A stretch of 64,000 bases of DNA from Tenodera sinensis (taxonomy: Eukaryota; Arthropoda; Insecta; Mantodea; Mantidae), in the NCBI GenBank assembly GCA_030765045.1, contig CM060963.1:119975735-120039734 (forward strand), read 5' to 3'. Position 1 is the first letter of the stretch. Each line of letters opens with the position of its first letter. The notes below the pieces were generated by a model. The model was not told the origin of the DNA. It searched no databases and was given only the letters and a program-made list of their open reading frames with translations. Positions 29,944-41,119 of this stretch are shown in pieces. A program made the position numbers and the translations under genes.

Positions 29944-31462
29944 ATGCAATATGACTCGAGGGGTAAAATGTTCCAAGTTAAAATAGTCCCCCATTCGGAT
30001 CTCCGGGCGGGGACTACTTCTCGAGAACCAAAACATTATATTAATAGAAGATCTAACATCAGACTTCTACAATGGAATGCGGGTGGTCTCACACAAACAA
30101 AAAGAGTAGAACTGAATAAAATTGTATTTGACTATAATATCGATATATTTTTCATACAGGAAGCAAATCTAACAAATGACCAACTTAAATACTTCAATTT
30201 TACTGGTTTTCTACTACACCTACTACCCAAAAATAGACAGATAAGTAGTGGAATATTAGTTGGAGTCAAAAAGGATATTAAATCCTCCTTTGAAATTGTT
30301 AAAGAAATGGATAACACAGATAAAAGTGAATTAATAAAGCTAAATTTTTGGGATAACAAAACATATCTACATTTATACAGTATTTACAATCCTCCCAGGA
30401 ATGAACCAGATCTCTCACTTATTGAACAATTAAATAAAACAATCGTAATTGGGGATTTCAATGCCCATTCCAAAAGATGGGGTTATGAAAAAGTGGATTC
30501 TACAGGGAAGATAGTGGAAGAATTTTTGAATACCACAACTTTTGAACTGATTTATAGTAGAGAAGATCCCACAACCTTCATACATTACTCTGGAGCAGGC
30601 AGCTACAACAAATATTGTTTCAAAAATTAGAAAACAAGTTATAGAAGATCCAAGTTCTGGTCACAGAGCAGTAATTGCTGATATAAAACTTGATAATACA
30701 AATAACAGTCAAAGTCACACGAATCTGTATTGGAACTTCAAAAAAGCAAATTGGATCAAATATAAAACTGAACTGGAACATAAATTTAAAGAACAAACAA
30801 ACTCACAGCTACATGACCAACCAGATCATTTGAACAAAATTTCTGTAAAGTCATCCTAGAAACCGCAAAAAAAACATATTCCTTGGGGAAGAATTAAAAA
30901 TTTCAAACCCTTTTGGAACCCCCAGTTAGAAGAACTGAAAAAGCAAAGGGATACAGCTAGAAATACAGCTGAACAAACAAAAAACATATCGGATACACAA
31001 ATATGGCGGAAGAAATGTGCCTCACTAAAAAAAGAAATTAATACTGCTAAAAAGAATTACTTTAATAATTTCTTAGAAAAAATGGATTATAGGACAGATG
31101 GTAACAAAGCTCATAAGTTCATAAAAAATGTCAAGGATAGGAAAGAAAACAACAGCACACCTATCATACACAACAATAAAATATTAACAAACGATGCAGC
31201 CATAGCCGAAACATTCAATAAATATTATGCTAATTCACATAAAGTAACAAGAAATAATAAAAAGGAACATAAAGAATTTAAGAAAGATTTGAAACAAGAA
31301 AGAGAATGTAATCCTAACACTCAGTGCAATATCTTTTTTCAAAATTTTAATATACAAGAACTAAACATTGCAATAAATAATCTAAAAAACAAAAAGTCTC
31401 CTGGACCTGATCACATATATCCAGAGTTCATAAAAAACCTTGGAAAAACAGCAAAACAATAA
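29944..31462 (+). pseudogene. LINE-C ORF2: endonuclease and linker
   Basis: The frame 29944-30630 reads NIRLLQWNAGGLTQTKRVEL, then DIFFIQEANL and VVIGDFNAHSKRWG-like (ends VIGDFNAHSKRWGYEK), giving the catalytic Asn, Glu and Asp/Asn blocks of the APE-type endonuclease. A frameshift near 30600 cuts off the SDH block. A linker with many Lys/Asn follows, and the frame from 31082 reads the RT entry KNKKSPGPDHIYPEFIKNLG and ends in a TAA at 31460. It has the same start (SDLRAGTT) as LINE-A ORF2. Confidence 0.8.
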
Positions 31463-33690
31463 CTACTAAAACTCTACAATCTATCCTGGAAAACCACTGT
31501 ACCTGCTGAATGGCGAAAGGCAATAATTGTCCCACTCTTGAAGAAAGACAAAACAGCATCAGAAATAAAAAATTATAGACCAATAGCTCTTACTAGCATA
31601 ATAGCAAAAGTGATGGAAAGAATAGTGTCAAACAGGTTAAATTGGTTTCTAGAATCAAAAAATTGAATTTCCCCATGTCAAGCTGGATTTAGAGAGTTCC
31701 ACTCTACAAATGAACAAGTCTTACTTCTCAGTCAAGAAATCAAAGACTCCTTCAATAGAAAAGAAGATAATTTATCAGTTTTTATTGATTTCCAAAGTGC
31801 ATATGATTCTATATGCAGAAAAAAACTGCAAAAGAAAGTAAAAAAAATAGGGATACAAGGTCCAATGTTTTCATGGCTATGTCATTTCCTAACACAACAC
31901 TTTATTGCAACCAGATATGGAAGAAACATATCTAAATACAAACAAGTACACCGTGGCTTACCACAAGGCGCAGTGCTCAGCACAACACTTTTTAATATAT
32001 TTATTAACGATCTGCCACAACAAATACAAGAATCAGGTGTGAAGTGTGCACTATTTGCTGATGACTTAGTAATGTGGACTTCAAAACCAAAAAGCAAAAG
32101 TACAGAACTAGAAAAAACCATGCAACAATCCTTAACCAAATCACAAAGGTGGACCAAAGAAAATTTAATGACTGTTAATACAACAAAATCAAACTACCAA
32201 ATCTTTTCACTAAGAAAAAAGCCAGTAAAAATAAAACAAAATTTTGAGGGTCAACAATTACCAGAAACAAAGGAAGCAAAGTATTTAGGAGTTACATTTG
32301 ATACTAAACTTACATGGACCAAACAAATAGAAAATGTAATACAAAGAGCAGAGAGGCGCCTTTCACTGTTAAAACGTCTAACAGGAATGAAGTGGGGATG
32401 TTCCAGAGCAACTCTTAACACAACATACAATGTATATATAAAGCCATTATTTACTTACTGCAGCAAAGTTCTTGTAACAGCAAACACAAAAAAGATTCAA
32501 ATCTTTCAAAACCAAAGTCTGAGATTAATTACAGGTGCTATCAAAACCACACCAATAGCAGCTATGGAAATACTAACCAACCAATGCCCCATTGAATATG
32601 AAATAGAAAAAGCGGCTCTTATTCAACACAAAAAGTTGATCAGACTCCCATTCAATACATGGCACAAGAGAAATTTTACACATACACTAAAGACTCAGGA
32701 GAGCTTTCTTTCCAAAATTCAAGACATCAAGAAGAATGTATACCTTCCTAATTCAAAGGAAAACTTCATATCTAAAGTCAATCCAACACAAACATTAGAC
32801 ATCACATATTATTTACACCTGACAGAAGAAGTTAAGAAAAGTGATACTCCAACTAGTGTTCTAAAATTATTGGCATTAGAGACAATCCATATTAGATTTC
32901 CAGAACACGAATGGCTCCATATTTATACTGATGGATCTTTGATATCAAACCAAGATGGAGCAGGTGCTGGAGTCACATGTCACCTCTTTTCCTATTACAA
33001 ATCTTTAAGTTATGGAACTACAAACTTTGATGGAGAAATTGAAGCAATTCGAATGGCCCTACAAAATGTTTTGTACAGAATTTCACATTTTCAGCAAGCA
33101 GTTATTCTCTCAGATTCCAGGGCAGCAATTATAGCAATTACTTCCAAGGTGTCACCAAAAAACCAAACAATTATAGAATGTTGGAAAATGCTTAGCCATC
33201 TAAGAGCACTTCAAAAACACCTAGTCTTCCAATGGATACCTGCGCACTGTGAACTGAGTGGTAATGAGAAAGCTGATTTTCTTGCAAAAAAGGGTACCAG
33301 CGGTGTACAAAAATCTATAGTTAATGTACCGTTTTATGCAGCTAAAAGATTAGTCAACTCTGAATTCAAAAAAATTATTGCAAAATATTACTATGAAAAA
33401 TCAAAAAATTAAAGATGGGAACTACCAAACATTCAAACAGTAATTCCTGAGTATCCTCGAAAAACAGCAGTTGCAACCTTCAGGTTGATTACAGGACATG
33501 ATTGTCTGGCAAAACATTGAAACAGAATTGGGATATATTCTTCACCACTCTGTCCTCTATGTGATCTGCAAGAGGAAATGGATCGAGACCACCTTCAAAT
33601 ATGCCCGGCCACTTCAATGCCCCATCCATCAGTAAAAAATATTGGAGAGCAAGAGGATTAATGACTTCATTGTCAGAAATCCAGCATTAG
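31463..33690 (+). pseudogene. LINE-C ORF2: RT, RNase H, Cys/His tail
   Basis: Stop codons at 31460-31462 and about 31663-31665 break the RT entry (AEWRKAIIVPLLKKDK, YRPIALTSIIAKVMERI, CQAGFREFHSTNEQVLL). From there motifs follow in an open frame up to 33412: FIDFQSAYDSI (A), HRGLPQGAVLSTTLF (B), CALFADDLVMW (C), then the RNase H blocks HIYTDGSL, DGEIEAIRMAL, ILSDSRAAI and WIPAHCELSGNEKAD. A stop at 33410-33412 separates the tail with CPLCDLQEEMDRDHLQIC. Three or more disabling changes, otherwise complete. Confidence 0.85.
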
Positions 33691-33701
33691 CTAACAACAA
33701 C

Positions 33702-33865
33702 AACATATTGAGTTAGAATTGTATCAATTACATTTAAAATGGACAAGTAACTGGGGTAACACTTTTTGGATTAATTTTGAATTGAAATTGTTTGATTTTC
33801 TGAATTACAGTAAGAGGAATAAAACTAGTAAATTAAAACATAAACTAAATAACTTATGCCGAACA
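33702..33865 (+). pseudogene. PLE ORF segment behind the LINE insertion
   Basis: HIELELYQLHLKWTSNWG then INFELKLFDFLNYSK and KLKHKLNNL. This Lys/Leu-rich helical stretch is the N-terminal region of a PLE protein; it resumes the frame cut at 28261. Repeat D2 interrupts at 33866. Confidence 0.6.
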
Positions 33866-34093
33866 TCCGATGTGTAGCACTCACATGACTCTCTCTACTC
33901 TTTATTAACCATTCTTACAAACTCTTATTCCTATATTTTCTTCGTGTTAGTCCAGACAAACATTTGTACAAATTATCTTATTGCTTATTTCCTTGTAGGT
34001 GCAACGGGAATATTGGAATACAGTGGGCTTTGTGTGATAGTCAAACCTTTTAAATCTTTCAGATTCCATTCTCTTTGCACAACTATAAAAAAA
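33866..34093 (+). repeat. Repeat D, copy 2 (5' part only)
   Basis: The first ~220 bp of D (TCCGATGTGTAGCACTCACA start) are cut off in the segment CTTTGCACAACTATAAA, where copy 3 begins. The rest of copy 2 is not found after copy 3, so the pair is probably a partial tandem duplication. Confidence 0.75.
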
Positions 34094-34590
34094 TCTGATG
34101 TGTTGCACTCACATGACTTTCTCTACTCTTGTACTAACCATTCTTACAAACTCTTATTCCTAGGTATATCTTCTTTCTTGTTAGTTAAGATAAACATTTG
34201 TACAAATTACCTTATTGCTTATTTCCTTGTAGGTGCAAGGGGAATATTAGAATATAATAGGCTTTGTGCGATAGTAAAATCTTTTAAAGCTTTGAGATTC
34301 CGTTATCTTTGTACACTTAAAATACAAAAAAAAAATGAACAACGATGTTCCATTTCACGAAAGTTTTGATTTTCTGAAACTCAGACACACAACAGGGAAT
34401 ATCTTCGAAATGGTTCATCCTACATGAAAATTTATTGAGGCATAAATTGTGTATTTTAGCAAGATCTACATTTTTTGTATAGTATGATTTGGTCTATCTC
34501 TAATGGTTTAGCAGTTATGCAAAAGTGGTCCAGAGTAAATACGACTACAGGGGCTATAGTCAGAAAATTCAAGATATACATTTCATTTGT

Positions 34591-34790
34591 TCATTGTCTG
34601 GCAAAACATTTAAACAGAACTGGGATATATTCTTCACCACTCTGTCCTCTATGTGATCTACAAGAGGAAAGGGACCGAGACCACCTTCAAATATGCCCGG
34701 CCACTTCTAGCACCCCATCCATCAGTGAAAAATATTGGAGAGCAAGAGGATTAATGACTTCATTGTCAAAAATTCAGCATTAGCTAACAA
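34591..34790 (+). mobile_element. LINE-C 3' end, 200-bp copy
   Basis: The fragment begins TCATTGTCTGGCAAAACA and carries CPLCDLQEERDRDHLQIC and the family C-terminus and CATTAGCTAACAAC tail. A 12-bp target duplication CATTTCATTTGT (34579-34590 and 34791-34802) flanks it inside repeat D3. It is a strongly 5'-truncated insertion. Confidence 0.88.
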
Positions 34791-35015
34791 CATTTCATTT
34801 GTCATAAAAATATCTCAAACATATGCCATTTTAATCAAAATGGTTAGAGCCATTTTCAAGAAAATAAAAAGTTTGGAAAAGTTTTCCAGGTAAAGGGAAG
34901 TTTAGGGTGGGGCTATTACTTCAAATTCTTGATGTTGCATCCTTGAAAGACGTTAAACTTAAACATCAACTTTAGTTTTTAACTGAGTTTTCATTTATGA
35001 GCTATGTTGTCCACA

Positions 35016-35150
35016 GGCAGGCAGGCAGGCAGACGGGCGGGCATGCAGGCGGGTGGGCGGGTGGGTGTGCAGGCGGGTGGGTGGGTGGGCGGTCGGGCGG
35101 GCGGGCGGTCGGGTGGCCAGGCGGGCGGCCGGGCGGCCGGGCAGGCAGAT
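35016..35150 (+). repeat. G-rich microsatellite (GGCA/GGGC/GGGT)n
   Basis: Starts (GGCA)4 and runs through GGGCGGGT-type units, almost without T/A, with many GGG runs 3-5 bases apart. It replaces the CACA/GACA simple repeat of other D copies. It should form G-quadruplexes on the plus strand. Confidence 0.85.
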
Positions 35151-35271
35151 CTTTTGCTCAAAATGCTTTTTTTGGATTCAGGGGTTCTCAAAACATATAT
35201 TTCCAGTGAAATCTTGACATCGAATTTTTGGGTGGAATACAATACTTCCCCTACTTGCCAGTAGAGAAAGT

Positions 35272-36413
35272 AAAAACAGATTAAACGGAAGACAATGAGA
35301 TGGTTCCCTTTAACAAAAGGGAACTTCAGTTTCTAAATAAGGGTTTAAAAGCATGCATAAATTTTTCAAAAAATATAGAAGATTATGTGGCAGATATAGA
35401 AATTGCTAGTCAAGATTTAGTTCAACCCGATAAATTTTGTTCAAAAGTAGTGAAGGATTTGAATAAACATCATCATAGTGGTAATCAGAACAATCAGATC
35501 ATAAGATCTTTGAAAGGAAAAAATGTTGTTTACACTAAAGCTGATAAAGGAAATAGTATTGTTATTTTGGATGAAGGTGACTATATTAATAGAGTAGAAC
35601 TTTTGCTTCAAGGGGATGATTACATTAGAATTAATAAGAACCCTTTATAGTCATGCATTACATCTTATGGTAAAGTTCTTAAGGAAATGAAAATTTTATC
35701 CGATAAAGAAAAACATATGTTAAAAGTCAGTAGTCCAGTTTTAATCAGAATGTATGCTCTTCCAAAAATTCATAAACCAGGGGGAAAAAATGAGGCCCAT
35801 TATAAATTGTGTAAATTCACCCACTTATAACTTAGCAAAATGGTTTAAAAAAAATTTTTTTTTTGCACTTTTGAACAATTTGAAAGCCTAAATATAAAAA
35901 ATTCCATTGAATTAGTTAAAAAGATCCGGAACGCAGTTTTGTCAGCTGCGGATAAACTTGTTTCCTTTGATGTAACTGCTTTATTCCCTAGCACTCCTAC
36001 AGAAAAACTTTTGGCATTTTTTAAGGAATGGTTATGTTCCATTGAACTAAATGAAGAATTAATAACTGATTTTGTGAAGCTTACAAATCTATGTATAGAT
36101 CAAAAAATTTTTTTTTAGGTTTAATGACAATGTTTTTAAACAAACTTCTGGCTTAGCTATGGGTAGCCCCTTGTCACCATTTCTTGCCAATCTTTTCATG
36201 AGTTTTCTGAAGTACAAATTACTAATGCATTCCCTTTAGTTTTCAGAACTTGGTACAGATATGTAGATGACATTTTTGCTATTGTTCCTGAAGAATTGAT
36301 CAGTGATGCATTAAAGTTTTTGAATTCACAAGATAAAGCCATAAAATTCATGTTAGAAATTGAAAACCAAGGTAGTCTTCCATTCCTGGATTTGAAGATC
36401 TTAAGAAAAAAAG
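35272..36413 (+). pseudogene. PLE reverse transcriptase
   Basis: PLE-type RT with all key blocks: LKGKNVVYTKADKGNSIVIL (35500-35575), LPKIHKPGG (about 35760), VSFDVTALFPSTPTEKLL (motif A Asp, about 35960), QTSGLAMGSPLSPFLANLF (motif B, about 36145), WYRYVDDIFAIVPEEL (motif C, 36250-36295) and SLPFLDLKIL (about 36375). The YVDD box and the LPKIHK and SxLSPFLANLFM style separate PLE from LINE and LTR RTs and place it near telomerase RT. There are stops at 35650 and several frameshifts. It ends at the insertion of D4. Confidence 0.88.
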
Positions 36414-37440
36414 TTTGATGTGCTGCACTCACATGACTTTCTCTACTCTTGTACAAACTATTTGTACAAATTCTTATTCCTATATCTTCTTCATCTTAGT
36501 TGTGATAAACATTTATACAAATTGTCTTATCGCTTATTTCCTTGTAGGTGGAAGGGGAAAGTTAGAACACAGAAGGCATTGAGCGATAGTCAAATCTTTT
36601 AAACTTTGAGATTCTCTTCTCTTTGCACACTTATCATATAAAAAATTGAACAACGATGATCCATTTCACGAAAGTTTTAAGTTTTCCGAAACTCACACAC
36701 ATAACAAGGAATATCTCCGAAATGGTTCACCCTACAAGAAAATTTGTTCAGACATAAATTGTGTATTTTAGCAATTTCTACATTTTTTGTATGACCACTT
36801 GAAGACCTGTGAAGCATTAAGATCAGAAGAAACTACAGTTCAAAAGTATTGGAAAGCACGAATGCTAATGGCTTCATTGCCAGATGCAAGGCACTAGAAA
36901 ACAACAACAACAACAACATTTTTTGTATAGTATGATTTGGTCTGTCTCTATGGTTTACCAGTTATGCAAAAGTCGTCCAGGGTAAATACGACTACAGGGC
37001 CAATAGCCAGAAGTTCAAGATATACATTTCATTTGCCATAAAAATATCTCAAACATATGGCATTTTAGTCAAAATCATTAGAGCCATTTTCAAGAAAATC
37101 AAAATTTTCGAAAAATTTTTCATGTAAAGGGTAGTTTAGGGTTGGGCTATTTTCTTCAAATTCTTCGTGTCATACCCTTGAAAGACATTAAGCTTAAATA
37201 CCAACTTTGGTTTTTAACCGAGTTTTCGTTTTTGAGTTATGCTGTCCACAGACTGACACACAGACAGACAGACTGACACACAGACTGACACGCAGACACA
37301 CACACACACACAGACCTTTTTCTAAAACTGCTTTTTTTTTTTTGGTTCAGGGGGTCTCAAAACATATATTTCTGGTGAAATCTCGACATCGAATTTTTTA
37401 GTGGAATACAATACTTCCCCTTCTTACTAGTAGAGAAAGT
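36414..37440 (+). repeat. Repeat D, copy 4, with a LINE-A tail inside
   Basis: A full-length D flanked by PLE sequence. The frame LDLKIL-RK before it continues as NNELNFGIHRK behind it, showing a clean insertion in an A-rich stretch. A 120-bp LINE-A 3' end (36793-36912) lies inside. Confidence 0.85.
36793..36912 (+). mobile_element. LINE-A 3' end, 120-bp copy
   Basis: The last ~35 ORF2 codons (HLKTCEALRSEETTVQKYWK...DARH) plus a (CAA)n tail, inside a 13-bp target duplication ACATTTTTTGTAT (36780-36792 and 36913-36925). It is one of the shortest clear LINE insertions in the window. Confidence 0.9.
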
Positions 37441-37739
37441 AATAATGAATTGAATTTTGGCATTCATAGAAAGTTAACACATACGGACAATTGTATAAAA
37501 AACAAAAGCTTTAACCCTCCTGCACATGAATTTGCTGTTTTCAACAGTTTAATTTATAAGTTGATAAATATACTCCTTAATAAGGATGAATTTAATAGAG
37601 AATATGAACACATTATTAAAATGGCTAATGGTTTTAGTACAGAATTTATACATAAAAAGATAGAGAAATTTAAATATCAAAAGGCTGTAAATGAAGCCTC
37701 CACTCTCAAAAAAATAAAAGATGACTGCAAATTTAAAAA
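37441..37739 (+). pseudogene. PLE RT thumb / linker segment
   Basis: ELNFGIHRKLTHTDNCIKNK then FNPPAHEFAVFNSLIYKLIN. The F-I-R/HRK-T-TD block and the following helix-rich linker are constant in PLE behind the RT core. The segment sits between D4 and D5 and is interrupted after KDDCKFK. Confidence 0.85.
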
Positions 37740-37976
37740 TCTGATGTGTGGCACTCACATGACTTTCTCTACTCTTGTACTAACCATTCTTACAAACTCT
37801 TATTCCTACATCTTCATGTTACTTGAGACATTTACAGAAGTTGTTGCTCATTTTATTGTAGGTGCAAGGAAAATATTAGAATACAGTAGGCTTTTGGCGA
37901 TAGTCAATTTTTTTAAAGCTTTGAGATCCCATTCTCTTTGCATGCTTAACATATAAAAAATGAACAACAATGTTCC

Positions 37977-39125
37977 AAAGTAAGAACAAATTAGAAACTA
38001 AAAACTTCACTTATCTTAGTATGATTTGCTGCTGACCCTGGGTTTCAAGCTGTGTCCAAGGTGTTCCACAAGGTTCAATATTGGGTCCAATTCTGTTCAA
38101 CTTGTTCACTTCTGACATACCTACAACGCCCACAGCTCAAATAGCAATGTATGCCGATGATACTGCCATCTATGCAACCCATCGTAATTTACACACTGCT
38201 AGAAATCGCCTTCAAGAGGCCTTAAACTTAATCATACCCTGGCTTGACAACTGGCGCATTTCTCTCAACCATGACAAATGTGAAGCAATGGTGTTTACAT
38301 TATGCAGACCGGAATATCCGCCATCAGTAACGATAGCAACAATTTCTATACCCTGGAAAAGTGACAGAGAAACGGTGAAATACCTTGGTGTACTGTTTGA
38401 TAGAAAACTCACGTGGAAGCCACATATAAGTAACAAACTCAAACTTGCCCAAATAAGACTGACAAAACTTTATCCACTTCTCAACAAAAAATCTTCGCTT
38501 AAGTTAAAAAACTGCATACTACTCTACACAACTCTTTTAAGGCCGCTTTTACTATATGCCTGTCCAATTTGGGGAGGAGCCAGTGCTACAGAAATTAAAC
38601 GCATCCAAACGTTTCAAAACAAAATCTTACGTATCTCAACTAATGCGCCATGGTTTGTCAGAAACAATCAACTACACAGAGAAACTGGAATCAGTACCAT
38701 TCAACAGTCAATTTCTTCACAAGCCGAACAGTTTTACAGCAATCTAAAGAACGTTCCTGGATCTATTCACTACTCTCTTGGCAGAAAATCCAACTTTCCA
38801 ACACGCATCAAGAGTCGTCTACCACTGGACCAGTTATCACAGCAAGATCTGATTTAATTTCAACTAATACTGTCAGTGAGGGGCCCAATGAGGTTTACCT
38901 CATTTCAATGTTACTTATTATATTTTATTTATTGTTATGTGTATTTCAACAATGGTCTGTAGAGCGCACATGCGCTGATAGCTCATTCTCAAAGCCATAT
39001 AAACAAACTCGTTGCCAGGGTCAGCAGCAAATCATACTAAGATAAGTGAAGTTTTTAGCTTCTAATTTGTTCTTACTTTAGAATCTTGTTGCTTCACTGT
39101 TAATAGCTTCAATTTTTCCTTATTT
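37977..39125 (+). mobile_element. Jockey RT fragment between 65-bp inverted repeats
   Basis: The first 65 bp (37977-38041) are the reverse complement of 39015-39079 with one mismatch. Between them lies a jockey-clade RT from the QGVPQGS block onward, and behind the right arm a 46-bp piece (TTGCTTCACTGTTAATAGC) that also occurs at both PLE ends. An 11-bp duplication AACAATGTTCC (37966-37976 and 39126-39136) flanks the unit. Both copies carry A where other D elements have G, which supports a true target duplication. Confidence 0.8.
38042..38857 (+). pseudogene. jockey-clade reverse transcriptase, C-terminal two thirds
   Basis: Open for 258 codons from 38081, and readable from 38042: WVSSCVQGVPQGSILGPILF (motif B), then IAMYADDTAIYATHRN (motif C), VKYLGVLFDRKLTWKPHI, CPIWGGASATEIKRIQTFQN and APWFVRNNQLHRETG. 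This is a jockey-type RT, with no endonuclease or motif A. There are no stops until 38857, so it is younger than most LINEs here. It is complete at the 3' end but truncated in the palm, just where the inverted arm starts. Confidence 0.88.
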
Positions 39126-39702
39126 AACAATGTTCCATTTCACAAAACTTTTAAGTTTTCTGAAACTGACACAAATAACAAGGAATATCTCCAAAATTGT
39201 TCACTCTGTTTTAGGAAGAGCCACATTTTTTGCATATTAAGATTTTGTCTATGTCTTACGATTTATGAGTTATTCAAAAGTCATCCAGAGTAAACAGGAC
39301 TACATAAGCTATAGCCAGAAAATTCAAAATATACATTTCATTTATCATACAAATATCTTAAACATATTACATTTTAATAAAAATTGTTAGAGCCATTCTC
39401 AAGAAAATCAAAACTTTCAAAAAACTTTCCATGTAAAGGGTAGTTTAGGGTGGGGCTATTTTTTCAAAATCTGCATGTCGCATCCTTGAAGGACATTAAA
39501 CTTAAATACCAACTTTTGTTTTTAACTGCCTTTTCATTTTTGAGTTATGCTGTCCACAGACTGACAGACACACACACAGACCTTTTTCAAAAAATGCTCT
39601 TTTGGATTCAGGGGGTCTCAAAATATATACTTCTGGTGAAATCTCGACATTGAATTTTTGGGTGGAATACAATACTTCCTTCTACTTACCAGTAGAGAAA
39701 GT

Positions 39703-39796
39703 AAAAAGTGTACTTACCACCATTGGGCTAATAAAAAATTTTTTTTAAAGAACATGGCATAATATTGGCTCCTCAAAATAAATATAATATAAAAAA
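39703..39796 (+). pseudogene. PLE segment between D5 and D6
   Basis: Only 94 bp of PLE remain between two D copies. In frames it gives CTYHHW and a segment up to APQNKYNIKN, the spacer before the GIY-YIG domain. Its neighbours on both sides are A-rich D target sites. Confidence 0.6.
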
Positions 39797-40652
39797 TCTG
39801 ATCTGTTGCACTCACATGACTTTCTCTACTTTTGTACTAACCATTCTTACAAACTCTTATTCCTATATCTTCTTTGTGTTAGTTAAAATAAACATTTGTA
39901 CAAATTATCTTATTGGTTATTTCCTTGTAGGTGCAAGGGGAATATTAGAATACAGTAGGCTTTGTGTGATAGTCAAATCTTTTAAAGCTTTGAGATTCCG
40001 TTCTCTTTGCATACTTAACATATAAAAAAATGAACAACGATGTTCCATTTCACGAAAGCTTTAAGTTTTCTGAAACTCACACACATGACAAGGAATATCT
40101 CCGAAATGGTTCAACCTACAAGAAAATTTATCGAGACATAAATTGTGTATTTTAGCAAGATCTACATTTTTTGTACAGTATGATTTGGTTTATCTCTAAC
40201 GGTTTACCAGTTATGCAAAAGTCCTCCAGAGTAAATACATCTACAGGGGCTATAGCCAGAAAATTCAAGATAAATATTTCATTTGTCATAAAAATATCTC
40301 AAACATATGGCATTTTAATCAAAATCGTTAGAGCCATTTTCAAGAAAATAAAAATTTTCTAATAATGTTCCATGTGAACATTATTTAGGGTGGGGCTATT
40401 TTCTTCAAAATCTTTGTGTCACATTCTTGAAAGGCATTAAACTTAAATACCAACTTTGGTTTTTAACTGACTTTTTGTTTTTGAGTTATGCTGTCCACAG
40501 ACTGACTGACACACAGACACACACATGGACCTTTTTTCTAAAAATGCTTTTTTTGGATTCAGGGGGTCTCAAAACATATATTTCTGGTGAAATCTCGATA
40601 TCGAATTTTTGGGTGGAATACAATACTTCCCCTGCTTGCTAGTAGAGAAAGT
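39797..40652 (+). repeat. Repeat D, copy 6 (full length, 856 bp)
   Basis: A clean copy, TCTGATCTGTTGCACTC to AGTAGAGAAAGT. The PLE frame reads ...NKYNIKN before and NVLNFSKKDK after it, with A5 on both sides, so the pre-insertion site can be read directly. Confidence 0.88.
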
Positions 40653-40975
40653 AAAAATGTGCTGAATTTTTCTAAAAAGGACAAAATTCCAAATTGCAAG
40701 AAGTCTGGTATTTATCAATTTTACTGTCTAGACTGTGATAAGGTTTACATTGGTAAGACAAAACGACATTTGGAAATCAGAAAAAAAGAACATTTTATAA
40801 ACATTAAATATAAACAATTAGAAAAATCAGTGGTTGCAGATCATTTTTGGTCACTTAATGATGAAATAAATCCCGAGGTTAAATTATTAAAGCAATTAAA
40901 CGGACCTGTTGAGTTGATGGTTTGGGAAAAAAAAATATTCATTTTGGAAAATAGGGACCATGTTATGAATTCTTA
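40653..40975 (+). CDS. PLE GIY-YIG endonuclease domain
   Basis: The C-terminal domain of the PLE protein: CKKSGIYQFYCLDCDKVYIG gives the GIY and YIG motifs, followed by KTKRHLEIRKKEHF (catalytic Arg and the conserved helix), VVADHFWSLNDEINPE (His) and LMVWEKKIFILENRDHVMNS (catalytic Glu in the WEKKIF helix). This single-strand-nicking endonuclease opens the target in canonical (EN+) Penelope elements. The domain itself has no stop. An inverted piece of it lies at 26857-26990. Confidence 0.9.
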
Positions 40976-41119
40976 AATACCTTTTACTGATTCTGTTACA
41001 AAATTTGTATTGGAAGAAGGGGGGAGGGGATATGACATCATCACATGATGTCATGGCAGGAGACATATACATGACATTATTGTGACATCATCACGAAGTT
41101 GTAGCAGTTTTTTTGTAGC

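Larger units (their letters stand above)
28262..33701 (+). mobile_element. LINE-C insertion carrying 5' host sequence (Drp1 exon and intron)
   Basis: 5.44 kb lies between two copies of AACATATTGAGTT (28249-28261 and 33702-33714), a 13-bp target duplication cut into the PLE ORF. In order it has a Drp1 exon (28262-28414), its donor and intron sequence (28415-28661), an antisense jockey fragment (28662-29448), then LINE-C from its 5' end (about 29478) to its (CAA)n tail. All but the jockey piece run in the same direction. It is read as one retrotransposed transcript that began upstream of LINE-C. Confidence 0.75.
29478..33701 (+). mobile_element. LINE-C (I clade), near full length, reading frame damaged
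   Basis: From a shared 5' end (TCTCTGTCTAGGGGATAT; same leader at 62811-63015) through a ~450-bp leader, ORF2 with endonuclease, RT, RNase H and Cys/His tail, to CAGCATTAGCTAACAACAACA. No ORF1 is present between leader and ORF2. Further 3' copies lie at 34591-34790, 45424-47344 and 63450-63536. Confidence 0.82.
34094..35271 (+). repeat. Repeat D, copy 3, with LINE-C tail and a G-rich expansion
   Basis: A full-length D (TCTGATGTG...AGTAGAGAAAGT), enlarged to 1,178 bp by a 200-bp LINE-C 3' end (34591-34790) and by a ~135-bp G-rich tract where other copies have CAGACTGACACACA. Confidence 0.85.
37740..39702 (+). repeat. Repeat D, copy 5, with a foldback jockey insertion
   Basis: D begins at 37740 (TCTGATGTGTGGCACTCACA) and ends at 39702. 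It is split after AACAATGTTCC by the 1,149-bp insertion 37977-39125. Confidence 0.85.

Noticed and set aside
34991..35264. ORFs rich in Pro/Ala/Arg or Gly over the G-rich tract
   Set aside because: Simple-repeat translation in three frames; not a gene.
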